Positions 15,431 to 25,421 of a stretch of DNA of 44,005 bases are shown here, one piece after another. The stretch lies in NCBI GenBank assembly GCA_031181345.1, contig JAPSLC010000045.1:1-44005 (forward strand), in the 5' to 3' direction. Made by a program: the position numbers and the translations under genes. This DNA is from Cupriavidus sp. (lineage in GTDB: Bacteria; Pseudomonadota; Gammaproteobacteria; Burkholderiales; Burkholderiaceae). The number at the start of each line of letters is the position of its first letter. The first letter of the stretch is position 1. The notes under the pieces were generated by a model that did no database searches, was not told the DNA's origin, and saw only the letters and a program-made list of their open reading frames with translations.

Positions 15431-16594
15431 CTAGTAGCCGCGCAGCCGGGCCCAGCGATCGGCGTGGAAGTTCGCGTCGCCGAGCCACTCCTGCGCGGTG
15501 CGCGCCCGCTTCATGAAGAAGCCGATCTCGAACTCGTCGGTCATGCCGATGCCGCCGTGCATCTGCACGCCTTCCTGCACCGCCAGCGTGGCGGTCTCGC
15601 CGGCCTTCGCCTTGGCGGCCGACACCAGCGCTTCGGGACCGTCCGGCGCGGACTCGTCGAGCCGTTGCTGGCAGCGCAGCACGATCGCGCGCGTCAGCTC
15701 CAGCTCGGTGAACAGGTGCGCGGCGCGATGCTGCAGCGCCTGGAATTCGCCGATGATCTTGCCGAACTGGCGGCGCTCCTTCAGATACGCGAGCGTGCGG
15801 GCGAAGACTTCGTCCGCGATGCCGAGCAGCTCCGACGACAGCACCGCGCGGCCGATGTCGAGCACGCGCTCGAGCAGGGCGCCGCCGCCATCGACCTCGC
15901 CGAGGACCGCGTCCGCGGGCACCTGCACGCCTTCGAACACGATGCGGGCGGCCTGCGTGGCGTCGGCCAATACCACCCGTTCGATCCGCACGCCCGGGCT
16001 GGTGCGCGGCACCAGCAGCAGCGTGATGCCGTGCGCGTCGTCGGCGTCGTCGCGATGTCCCGCCTTGGCATCGGCGGTGCGCGCCGCGACGATCAGCGTA
16101 TCGGCGACGTGGCCGTCGACGACCAGCTGCTTGGTGCCGTCGATGCGATAGCCGCCGGCATGCGCGGTGGCGCGCGTGTTCAGGCGGAACGGGCGATGCT
16201 TGCCCGCTTCGTCCAGCGCCAGCGCGGTCAGATGCCGGCCGGACGCGATGGCGGGCAGCAACGCGTCGCGCTGCGCATCGCTGCCGTAGTGGGACAGCAG
16301 CGAGGCGCCGAGCACCGCGGTGGACAGGAAGGGCGAGGGCGCCAGCGTGCGGCCGATCGCCTCCATGATGACGCCGGCTTCGACCACGCCGAGCCCGCTG
16401 CCGCCATACGCCTCGGGCACCAGCACGCCGGCGAGGCCGAGGTCGGCGAAGCGTTGCCACAGCTCGCGCGAGAAGCCGATCGGGTCGCCGCTGTCGCGCA
16501 TCGCGCGCAGGGCGGAGATCGGTGCGTTCTCGCGCAGGAAGGTCAGCGCGCTGTCGCGCAGCATGTCCTGGGTGTCGTTCAGTACGATGGCCAT
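15431..16594 (-). CDS. Acyl-CoA dehydrogenase family protein, catalytic-Glu region not conserved
   Basis: The protein has 387 residues. It has the acyl-CoA dehydrogenase fold: N-terminal helical domain (LRDSALTFLRENAP, LAGVLVPEAYGGSGLG), middle beta domain, and C-terminal helical domain with RRQFGKIIGEFQALQHRAAH and VQEGVQMHGGIGMTDEFEIG. The usual C-terminal EGTSEIQ-like segment with the catalytic Glu is replaced by WLGDANFHADRWARL. The preceding gene in the operon (72 bp upstream) encodes a second family member that does have IEGGTSEVQ. This matches the FadE28/FadE29-type pairs of steroid side-chain degradation, in which two unlike subunits build one alpha2beta2 enzyme with a single kind of active site. 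It would oxidise an acyl-CoA to an enoyl-CoA together with its partner. The substrate is unknown. Confidence 0.9.
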   Translation of the reverse strand: MAIVLNDTQDMLRDSALTFLRENAPISALRAMRDSGDPIGFSRELWQRFADLGLAGVLVPEAYGGSGLGVVEAGVIMEAIGRTLAPSPFLSTAVLGASLLSHYGSDAQRDALLPAIASGRHLTALALDEAGKHRPFRLNTRATAHAGGYRIDGTKQLVVDGHVADTLIVAARTADAKAGHRDDADDAHGITLLLVPRTSPGVRIERVVLADATQAARIVFEGVQVPADAVLGEVDGGGALLERVLDIGRAVLSSELLGIADEVFARTLAYLKERRQFGKIIGEFQALQHRAAHLFTELELTRAIVLRCQQRLDESAPDGPEALVSAAKAKAGETATLAVQEGVQMHGGIGMTDEFEIGFFMKRARTAQEWLGDANFHADRWARLRGY

Positions 16595-16666
16595 GTCGAT
16601 GTCCGCGAAGTAGCCGGCCAGCCGCGCGATCGCGCGGTCCCGGCGCGGTGAAGGGAGGGAAGGGCG

Positions 16667-17851
16667 TCAGGCTCCGGGCAGGCCGAGGATCCGCTTGGCG
16701 ACGATGTTCAGCTGGACCTCGCTGGTGCCGCCCTCGATCGAATTGGCCTTGGTGCGCAGCCAGGCGCGGGCGGTGGCGCCCTGATGGCTGCGCTCGCTTT
16801 CCCATTCGAGCGCATCGCTGCCGCCAATCGACATCAGCAGCTCGTAGCGCCGCTTGTTCAGCTCGGCGCCGTAGTACTTCAGCACCGACGAAAACGCGGC
16901 GATGCCTTCGCCCTGTTTCGCCAGGTCGCGCACCCGTTCGCCGGCGAAGCCGAATGCGGCCTCGTCGATCTCGAAGCGGGCCAGCTGCGCGCGCAGCATC
17001 GGATCTTCGAGCTTGCCGGCCGCATCGGTGCCGATGGCCTTGGCGGCATGGCGCCCCAACGGCTGGCGGAAGCCGCGGCTGCCGATCGCGCTGATCATGT
17101 CGCGCTCATGGGTCAGCAGATACTTGGCGATCTCCCAGCCGCCGTTGAGTTCGCCGACCAGCTGGTCGCGCGGCACCACGACATCGTCGAAAAAGGTCTC
17201 GCAGAACGGCGACTTGCCGGAGATCAGCACGATCGGGCGAGTGGTGACGCCCGGCGTCTCCATGTCGAACAGCAGGAAGCTGATGCCGGTGTGTTTCTGC
17301 GCGGAGAAATCGGTGCGCACCAGGCAGAAGATCCAGTCGGCCTTGTCGGCGTACGAGGTCCAGATCTTCTGGCCGTTGACGACGAAGTGGTCGCCGCGGT
17401 CCTCGGCGCGGGTCTGCAGCGCCGCCAGGTCGGAGCCGGCGTTCGGCTCGGAATAGCCCTGGCACCAGCGGATCTCGCCGCGCGCAATCTTCGGCAGGTG
17501 CTCGCGCTTCTGCGCTTCGGTGCCGTACTTGAGCAGGGCCGGCCCGAGCATCGAGATGCCAAAGCTCTGCAGCGGCACCCGGCAGCCGAGCCGCTGCATT
17601 TCCTCGCGCAGGAACTTGGCCTGTTCGCGGCTCAGGCCGCCGCCACCGTATTCGCGCGGCCACTCGGGCACGGTCCAGCCGCGCTCGGCCATCCGTTCGA
17701 GCCACTGGCGCTGGGCCTCGGAGCGGAAGCGGAACTTGCGCCCGCCCCAGCAGATGTCCTCGTCGTCCTGCACCGGCTGCCGCATCTCGGGCGGGCAATT
17801 GTCCTGCAGCCAGGCGTGCGCCTGCTGCCGGAACGTCTCCAGGTCTTCCAC
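16667..17851 (-). CDS. Acyl-CoA dehydrogenase with catalytic-Glu region
   Basis: The protein has 394 residues from a GTG at 17851 with AGGAG 7 bases upstream; the frame is open further up, but that part lacks a good start. Domain order is that of acyl-CoA dehydrogenases: helical N-terminal domain (WTVPEWPREYGGGGLSREQA), FAD/substrate motifs in WCQGYSEPNAGSDLAALQTR and INGQKIWTSYA-like VNGQKIWTSYADKADWIF, and a C-terminal domain ending KANSIEGGTSEVQLNIVAKR with the Glu used for alpha-proton removal in this subfamily. It resembles the larger-substrate (FadE27/FadE29, bile acid or steroid side-chain) group. It is first in a two-gene operon with the other dehydrogenase, and a good sigma-70 promoter lies at 17965-17994. 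The true substrate is not visible. Confidence 0.92.
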   Translation of the reverse strand: MEDLETFRQQAHAWLQDNCPPEMRQPVQDDEDICWGGRKFRFRSEAQRQWLERMAERGWTVPEWPREYGGGGLSREQAKFLREEMQRLGCRVPLQSFGISMLGPALLKYGTEAQKREHLPKIARGEIRWCQGYSEPNAGSDLAALQTRAEDRGDHFVVNGQKIWTSYADKADWIFCLVRTDFSAQKHTGISFLLFDMETPGVTTRPIVLISGKSPFCETFFDDVVVPRDQLVGELNGGWEIAKYLLTHERDMISAIGSRGFRQPLGRHAAKAIGTDAAGKLEDPMLRAQLARFEIDEAAFGFAGERVRDLAKQGEGIAAFSSVLKYYGAELNKRRYELLMSIGGSDALEWESERSHQGATARAWLRTKANSIEGGTSEVQLNIVAKRILGLPGA

Positions 17852-18175
17852 GGTGGTCTCCTGTCGCGGTGGCCGGCCTCTGCGGGCCGTCGTCTTTGCT
17901 GTCGTGTTTGCTTGAACCGTGCGCCGCGTCATGCCGGATGCGGCGATCAACGGCGTGCAGGGCCGTTATACAAGCGTGCGCCGGACATCGTCAATACGCC
18001 ATTTACGAAAACGGTATCGACCATGCAAACAGCGCATACAGGCTATGCCGCACACGGCGCCGCAAAGAAGGCAGTATGGCGGAGTGGCGGCCTTGTGCTA
18101 GGATCGCCAGGAACATACCAAGATCACGAAACAGGCCGGCGGCACAGTGACGCCAGCGCGGCCCGAGGTGGAGAC
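17852..18175. other. Divergent promoter region between dehydrogenase and hydrolase operons
   Basis: This 324-base gap separates the minus-strand acyl-CoA dehydrogenase pair from the plus-strand hydrolase operon. No gene is seen. It is less GC-rich around 17990-18060. For the plus strand an extended -10 element, TGCTAGGAT, lies at 18096-18104, about 75 bases before the hydrolase start. An imperfect dyad beginning ATAC and ending GTAT (17994-18017) lies directly upstream of the minus-strand -35 and could bind a shared regulator. Confidence 0.4.
17965..17994 (-). promoter_or_regulatory. Candidate sigma-70 promoter of the acyl-CoA dehydrogenase pair
   Basis: On the minus strand TTGACG (17994-17989) and TATAAC (17970-17965) each match the consensus at five of six positions and are 18 bases apart. 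The transcript would start near 17958, about 105 bases before the GTG of the first dehydrogenase gene. Confidence 0.55.
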
Positions 18176-19111
18176 ATGCAGACCAGCGAGGCTTCGACGA
18201 ACGAAGCGGTGTGGACCTTCTCCGGCGCGCGTGCGCCCGACCGCCGCCGCTGGGTCGATGCCAGCGGGCTGCGGCTGGCCGTCTACGAATGGGGCGAGCC
18301 GGATGCCACGCCGCTGCTGCTCGTCCATGGCGCGCTCGATTTCGCCCGGACCTTCGATGTCTTTGCGCCGCTGCTGGCCGATGCGGGCTATCGCGTGGTC
18401 TCGTACGACCACCGCGGCCACGGCGATTCCGATCACGCGGATCTCTACAACTGGATCGCCGACGTGCGCGACATGCTGGCGGTGGCCGATTCGATCACGC
18501 GCGAGCCCTGCCTGGCGGTGGGCCACAGCAAGGGCGGCTCGCTGCTGGTGCAGGCGATCCAGGCGCTGCCGCACCGGTTCACGCGTTTTGCCGCGATCGA
18601 CGGGCTGCCGTTCCGCAGCCCGCACGCGGACAGCGCCGTACGCGAACGCAAGTCCTGGCTGACCGGGCCCGTCATCGCCCGCTGGCTCGATGCGCGCCGG
18701 CGCAGCGGCGAGCTCGAACGGCGGCCCGGCACTCTGGAGGAACTGGCGCAGCGCCGCGCCAGGATGAATCCGCGCCTGAGCCACGAATGGCTGTGCTACA
18801 TCGCCTCGCATGGTGCGCGGCGCGACGAACAGGGCTGGCGCTGGAAGCTCGACCCCGCGATCGGCGTGGGCGGCTTCGGACCGATGCGTGTGCGCTGGAT
18901 GACCGACAGGCTGCCAGGCTTTCCGATCCCGATGCTCGCGATCTTCGGCTCCGAAAAGGAACCGATGGGCTGGGACGCGACCGCGGGCGACCTGATGCCG
19001 TTCTTCCCCGCGACTACCGAGGTCCATCGCATGCAGGACGTCGGCCATTTCATCCATATCGAACGGCCGCAGGAGACGGCGCGCCGCATCCTGCAGTTTT
19101 TTGGCGCATGA
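18176..19111 (+). CDS. Alpha/beta hydrolase
   Basis: The protein has 311 residues; AGGTGGAGAC precedes the ATG at 18176. It has the alpha/beta hydrolase core: oxyanion motif LLLVHGALDFARTF (about residue 50), YDHRGHGDSD, the nucleophile elbow VGHSKGGS with Ser near residue 118, a cap region (residues about 150-245), and the catalytic His in VGHFIHIERP near residue 289. Such enzymes hydrolyse esters, thioesters or C-C bonds. It is the first gene of a plus-strand operon and overlaps the next gene, a shorter homologue without a nucleophile, by four bases. Context suggests release or hydrolysis of an ester or thioester in the acyl-CoA pathway. Confidence 0.93.
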   Translation: MQTSEASTNEAVWTFSGARAPDRRRWVDASGLRLAVYEWGEPDATPLLLVHGALDFARTFDVFAPLLADAGYRVVSYDHRGHGDSDHADLYNWIADVRDMLAVADSITREPCLAVGHSKGGSLLVQAIQALPHRFTRFAAIDGLPFRSPHADSAVRERKSWLTGPVIARWLDARRRSGELERRPGTLEELAQRRARMNPRLSHEWLCYIASHGARRDEQGWRWKLDPAIGVGGFGPMRVRWMTDRLPGFPIPMLAIFGSEKEPMGWDATAGDLMPFFPATTEVHRMQDVGHFIHIERPQETARRILQFFGA

Positions 19112-19839
19112 CCATGTCCTCGACCCCATCTCAGCGCCAATCCCCGCGCCAATCCTCACCCCAATACCTGCGTCACCATCGTCTGCGGCTTGCGCTGCAT
19201 CCGCTCAAGGACGGCGACGGTCATCCACTGCTGTTGCTGCACGGGCTGGGCGAGCGTTCGCCGGCTGCACTGCCGACGGAATACGCCAGCTGGCCCGGCC
19301 CGGTCCATGCGCTCGACTTCACCGGTCATGGTGCATCGGACCTGCCGCGCGGCGGCGGCTACAGCTGCGAATTCCTGATGGCGGACGCCGACATCGCGTT
19401 GGCGCATCTGGGACCGTGCACGGTCGCCGGGCGCGGCATCGGCGGCTATGTGGCGCTGCTGCTGGCGGGAGCGCGGCCCGGGGAGGTGCGTGGCGCCATC
19501 GTGCGCGACGGACCCGGGCTGTCCGGCGGCGGCAGCGCGGCGCGCAGCCCCTATATTCCGGTGCCCGACATGAACCAGTTGGCGCCGCCCGATCCTTTCG
19601 CGATTGCCGAGCTGGCCAATGACGTCCGTCCACCGAGCTACGCGTCCGGCTTCGCCATGCTGGCCTCGCAGCATTCCGACCTCGACACGCCCATCTCGGT
19701 CTGTTGCTGCGAGCGCCCGCCCTGGCTGGCCGCGGTGATGGAGCTGCTGTCGCTGGAGGCGGTCGCGCTGGACCAGGCGCTGCGGCAATACGCGGCGGTG
19801 CCGGCCACCGGCCGGCGTTCGGAGCCGGAGTCGGCATGA
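19108..19839 (+). CDS. Alpha/beta hydrolase fold protein lacking the nucleophile Ser
   Basis: The protein has 243 residues. The ATG at 19108 overlaps the previous stop (ATGA). The fold is recognisable from HPLLLLHGLGERSPAALPTE, VHALDFTGHGASDLPRGGGY and the elbow position, but the elbow reads AGRGIGGY where GxSxG is expected, so Gly replaces the Ser (GGC codon, one base from AGC). No convincing catalytic His is present near the C-terminus either. It is shorter than its partner. It may be a non-catalytic subunit or binding protein for the active hydrolase encoded by the overlapping gene, or a decaying duplicate. Codon usage looks the same as for the neighbours and the frame is intact, which argues for a kept function. 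Confidence 0.85.
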   Translation: MTMSSTPSQRQSPRQSSPQYLRHHRLRLALHPLKDGDGHPLLLLHGLGERSPAALPTEYASWPGPVHALDFTGHGASDLPRGGGYSCEFLMADADIALAHLGPCTVAGRGIGGYVALLLAGARPGEVRGAIVRDGPGLSGGGSAARSPYIPVPDMNQLAPPDPFAIAELANDVRPPSYASGFAMLASQHSDLDTPISVCCCERPPWLAAVMELLSLEAVALDQALRQYAAVPATGRRSEPESA

Positions 19840-21194
19840 GCCCGGCGCAGTCGTCCGCGCAGGAGTGCGCGCATGAGTCCGCGCATGCATCCCCCGATGC
19901 GGACGACGATGCCGAGCGTGGCTATCGGGATCATGTGTCCCGGCATTTCCGCCGCAATGCGATGGCCTTCCTGGCCCACGGCATGCTTGGGATGACGGGT
20001 TTCCGGCTGGTGACCGCGCCGACCTTCGTGCCGGCCTATCTCTATCTGCTGTCCGGTTCGAAGCTGACGGTGGGCCTGGTGCTGTCGGCGCAGTACGCCG
20101 GCATGGCGGCGTCGTCGCTGTGGGGCGCGACGCTGATCGAGCATCGGCAACAGGTGATGCCGATGCTGTACCGCGTCGGCTGGCTGGTACGGCTCCAGGT
20201 GCTGGGGCTCGCGCTGTCGGCGTTGTGGCTGTCTGGCGCGGCGGCACTGACGGCCGCGGCCGTCTTCCTGCTGCTGTTCGGGCTGCTGAACGGCGTGCAG
20301 AACGTCGCCTTCCAATACTTGACGTCGAAGATCATTCCGCTGCATCGCCGCGGCGGCCTCAGCGCGCTGCGCAACTTCTTCGGCGGCCTGACCGCGGCGG
20401 CGGTGGCCTGGCTGGGCGGGCGCTATCTGGTCGGCAACGACGTGCTGGGCAACGGCTACGCCGCGACCTTCCTGGCCGCCTTCGTGCTGACCAGCCTCGG
20501 CATCTCGGCGCTGGTGGGTATGCGGGAGCCCGCCTTGCAGGATGTGCGCCTGCCGGTCGGCTTTCGGCGCCGCATCGGCGAAGTGCCGGCGCTGCTGCGG
20601 GCTCAGCCGGACTTCGTGCGCTTCTTCGTCGCCCGCGCGCTGGTGGCGCTGGGCATGATGGCGATGCCGTTCTATGCGATCTATGCCGGCCAGCATATCC
20701 ACCTGTCCGGTGCGACCCTTGGCTATCTGAGCCTGGCCTATCTGCTCGCGCAGACCGCGAGCAATCTGCTGTGGGGCCGGCTGGCCGACCGCCATGGCTA
20801 CCGGCTGGTGTTTCTCGCCAGCATCGCGCTATGGATCGCCGCCACCGCGCTGCTGCTGTGCTGCGGCTCGCTGGGCTGGTTCGTGCTGGCCTTCTGCGGA
20901 CTCGGTGCCGGCTTCGGCGGCTTCTTCATCTCGGCCGACAACCTGGTGATGGAATTCGGCGCACGCAAGGACCGGCCGATGCTGCTGGCCGTCGCGGGCA
21001 CCGGCACCTACGCGATGATGGCGATCGGCCCGGTGCTCGGCGGCATGCTGGCACAGGGTGTCCGCTTCTGGCTGGTGTTCGCGCTGGCCATCGCGGTCAA
21101 GTGCCTGGCGTTCGCGATGGCGCTGGCGATGAAGGATCCGCGAAGGCGGCCCGGCCCGTTGCCGCCGAACCAGGGCGACCCGATGACGTCGTGA
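19836..21194 (+). CDS. MFS transporter
   Basis: The protein has 452 residues. The ATG at 19836 overlaps the hydrolase stop (ATGA). After a hydrophilic N-terminus of about 45 residues come roughly twelve membrane helices in two halves. The half-linker region is around GMREPALQDVRLPVGFRRRI, and a typical MFS loop motif occurs as LWGRLADRHGYRLVFLASIA in the second half. Major facilitator carriers move small solutes across the inner membrane, driven by ion gradients. Its place in an operon with hydrolases and a ligase suggests uptake of the compound degraded or export of a by-product. Direction and substrate cannot be told from sequence. Confidence 0.9.
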   Translation: MSPAQSSAQECAHESAHASPDADDDAERGYRDHVSRHFRRNAMAFLAHGMLGMTGFRLVTAPTFVPAYLYLLSGSKLTVGLVLSAQYAGMAASSLWGATLIEHRQQVMPMLYRVGWLVRLQVLGLALSALWLSGAAALTAAAVFLLLFGLLNGVQNVAFQYLTSKIIPLHRRGGLSALRNFFGGLTAAAVAWLGGRYLVGNDVLGNGYAATFLAAFVLTSLGISALVGMREPALQDVRLPVGFRRRIGEVPALLRAQPDFVRFFVARALVALGMMAMPFYAIYAGQHIHLSGATLGYLSLAYLLAQTASNLLWGRLADRHGYRLVFLASIALWIAATALLLCCGSLGWFVLAFCGLGAGFGGFFISADNLVMEFGARKDRPMLLAVAGTGTYAMMAIGPVLGGMLAQGVRFWLVFALAIAVKCLAFAMALAMKDPRRRPGPLPPNQGDPMTS

Positions 21195-21241
21195 TCGGCG
21201 GCTGGGGCGCGTAAACGCTGGCGCTGGCGCGATTGTGTGCT

Positions 21242-21371
21242 CCCCTCTCCCGCTTGCGGGAGAGGGGCTGGGGGAGAGGGAAAGGAGCGGTCGCTATACC
21301 ACCGGCATCAGCCATGGCGAACGCCGTATGCCCTCTCCCCCGACCCCTCTCCCGCGAGCGGGAGAGGGGAG
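21242..21371. repeat. REP-like composite repeat, family A copy 2
   Basis: Two facing hairpin units: 21242-21280 (CCCCTCTCCCGCTTGCGGGAG and onward) and 21331-21371 (CCCTCTCCCCCG, then CCCCTCTCCCGC / GCGGGAGAGGGG arms), about 50 bases apart. It lies between the MFS gene and the second acyl-CoA ligase gene. A short run of GACAAGAAA units (about 21374-21399) follows it directly. Confidence 0.8.
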
Positions 21372-21418
21372 AAGACAAGAAAGACAAGAAAGACAAGAAC
21401 GACGACCCAGGAGACGAG

Positions 21419-23176
21419 ATGGAAGCCAGAACCTATCCCGAGTTCAGCACCCACTATCCGCTGCTGTTGACCACCATCATGCGGCGGCCGGTGCGGATGT
21501 ATCCCGATCAGATCGGCGTCGTCTACCGCAACCACCTCAGTGGCGAGTACTTCCGCTTTACCTGGGACCAGTGGCATCGCCGCGTCTGCCAGCTGGCCAA
21601 CGCGCTGTCGTCCGAATTCGATGTCGTCGCCGGAACGCCGGGTGAACCGGGCGACCGCATCGCCACCATGGCGCTGAACACGCACCGCCATCTGGAGCTG
21701 TACTTCGGCGTGCCCGGCGTCGGCGCGACGCTGCACCCGGTCAACGTCCGCCTGTCGCCCGAGCACATCGTCTACACGATCCGCCATGCGCAGGACCGGG
21801 TACTGTTCTTCGACGACGCCCTGCTGCCGCTGGTCGAAGGCATCTACGACCATATCAAGGACGTGGTGCAGCGCTTCGTCTACCTGTCGGACAAGCCCGG
21901 CCTGCCGGAAACGCGCATCGCCAACCTGATCCACTACGAGGATCTGCTGGCCCGGCAGCCCGAGCAGTTCGACTGGCCCGCCCTGCACGAAGACGTCAAC
22001 GCGACGCTGTGCTACACCACCGGCACCACGGGCCAGCCCAAGGGCGCGACCTTCACCCACCGCCAGCTGTATCTGATGACGGTGCACGTGATGGCGCAGA
22101 TCGCCATCGCCAACACGCCGTCGATCGATATCGAGGACGGGCTGGGCGTGCGGCTCGGCGAGTCGGCGGTGCCGCTGCTGAACACGCCGATGTACCACAT
22201 CCACGCCTGGGGGGCGCCCTTCATCGCGGTCTACAGCGCGCAGAAGATCGTGCTGCACGGCACCTTCACCGTGCAGGGGTTCTGCGAGCTGGTCGAGCGC
22301 GAGAAGGTGACCTCGGTCGGCATTGTCGCCACCATCGCGGCGATGCTGCTCGAATATCCGGACCTGCACAAATACGACCTGAGCAGCCTGGTGCGCGTCA
22401 ACGTCGGCGGCGGTGCGCTGCCGCTCGGCCTGAAGAAGAAGCTCGAGGCGCTGATCCCGTCGTTCCGGATGAGCTCCGGCTATGGCATGACCGAAACCGC
22501 CCCGACCATCGTCAGCTCCTTCATCAAGAAGGACCTGGTCGACCTGGACCGCGAGCAGACCGATGCGCTGCTGGTCAAGGCGGGCCTGCCGATCCTCGGC
22601 GTCGATGTCGAGGTGGTGGACGACGACGGCCAACCGGTGCCGCGCGACGACCAGACCGTCGGCGAGATCGTCGTGCGCGCGCCGTGGACCACCGAACGCT
22701 ACTTCCGCGACCCCGAGAAAAGCGCCGAGCTGTGGCGCGGCGGCTGGCTGCATACCGGCGATCTGGCCAAGGTCGATGCGCACGGCTACATCACGATCGC
22801 GGACCGCATCAAGGACGTGATCCGCAGCGGCGCCGAGATGGTGCCGACCGTGCTGCTGGAGAACCTGATTGCGATGGCCGATTTCGTGCAGGAGGCGACC
22901 GTGGTCGGCGTGCCCGATCCGGTCTGGGGCGAACGGCCGATGGCGCTGGTCAGCGTGCGCACCGGCTTCGAGGCCGACGAATATGCGGTGATCGACTTCC
23001 TGAAGACCCACGGCGTCGACACGGGCCGCATCACCAAATGGATGCTGCCGAAGCTGGTGGCGATCACGCGCGACATCCCGAAGACCAGCGTCGGCAAATA
23101 CAACAAGAAGCGCATCCGCGACGAGCTGGATCGTTTTCTGGCGATCGCGCGCGACGTCAGCGACCGTGCCGGTTGA
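21419..23176 (+). CDS. Long-chain fatty-acid-type acyl-CoA ligase (AMP-forming)
   Basis: The protein has 585 residues; CCAGGAGACGAG precedes the ATG at 21419. The frame is open upstream but only through the REP-like repeat. Motifs: phosphate loop CYTTGTTGQPKGATFTHRQ (about residue 197), SGYGMTETAP (about 353), HTGDLAKVDAHGYITIADRI with the ATP-contacting Asp (about 445), IKDVIRSGAEMV, and the catalytic Lys in IPKTSVGKYNKKRIRDEL (about 558). It forms an acyl-CoA from a free acid and ATP. It is the second ligase of the block and sits directly before the FadJ-like gene, so it probably primes the same substrate for beta-oxidation. The family cannot distinguish chain length here. Confidence 0.93.
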   Translation: MEARTYPEFSTHYPLLLTTIMRRPVRMYPDQIGVVYRNHLSGEYFRFTWDQWHRRVCQLANALSSEFDVVAGTPGEPGDRIATMALNTHRHLELYFGVPGVGATLHPVNVRLSPEHIVYTIRHAQDRVLFFDDALLPLVEGIYDHIKDVVQRFVYLSDKPGLPETRIANLIHYEDLLARQPEQFDWPALHEDVNATLCYTTGTTGQPKGATFTHRQLYLMTVHVMAQIAIANTPSIDIEDGLGVRLGESAVPLLNTPMYHIHAWGAPFIAVYSAQKIVLHGTFTVQGFCELVEREKVTSVGIVATIAAMLLEYPDLHKYDLSSLVRVNVGGGALPLGLKKKLEALIPSFRMSSGYGMTETAPTIVSSFIKKDLVDLDREQTDALLVKAGLPILGVDVEVVDDDGQPVPRDDQTVGEIVVRAPWTTERYFRDPEKSAELWRGGWLHTGDLAKVDAHGYITIADRIKDVIRSGAEMVPTVLLENLIAMADFVQEATVVGVPDPVWGERPMALVSVRTGFEADEYAVIDFLKTHGVDTGRITKWMLPKLVAITRDIPKTSVGKYNKKRIRDELDRFLAIARDVSDRAG

Positions 23177-23201
23177 TGGCAAGCAGTCGGTGCTGCATTG
23201 C

Positions 23202-23235
23202 CGATCCCGAACCCGATCCCGAACCCGATCCCGAT
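23202..23235. repeat. 12-bp tandem repeat (CGATCCCGAACC)
   Basis: Units start at 23202 and 23214, with a partial third at 23226. If translation of the FadJ-like gene began at the ATG at 23176, this would encode an Asp-Pro-Glu-Pro run. In the chosen reading it is in the gap between the two genes. Confidence 0.8.
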
Positions 23236-23265
23236 TTTGATTCCAATACCAATGGAGACATCCCT

Positions 23266-25347
<2,082 letters not shown>

Positions 25348-25363
25348 GGCGCGTGGCTGACTT

Positions 25364-25405
25364 CCCCGCGAAGGCGGGGACCCAGCCGCGCTGAAAGACG
25401 CTGGG
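25364..25405. repeat. REP-like repeat, family B partial copy
   Basis: CCCCGCGAAGGCGGGG (25364-25379) is a hairpin, followed by CCCAGC (25381-25386) and GCTGGG (25400-25405). The same parts make up the full 80-bp elements at 29957-30038 and 31246-31326; here the second CCCCGCG hairpin is missing. It sits between the convergent FadJ-like and dioxygenase genes, and so could also end both transcripts. Confidence 0.7.
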
Positions 25406-25421
25406 TGCGAGTAGCGTCTTG

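Noticed and set aside
17852..18175. Small coding frames in the gap between the dehydrogenase and hydrolase operons
   Set aside because: Several short frames exist on both strands, but none has a convincing ribosome site or recognisable features, and they overlap the candidate promoters.
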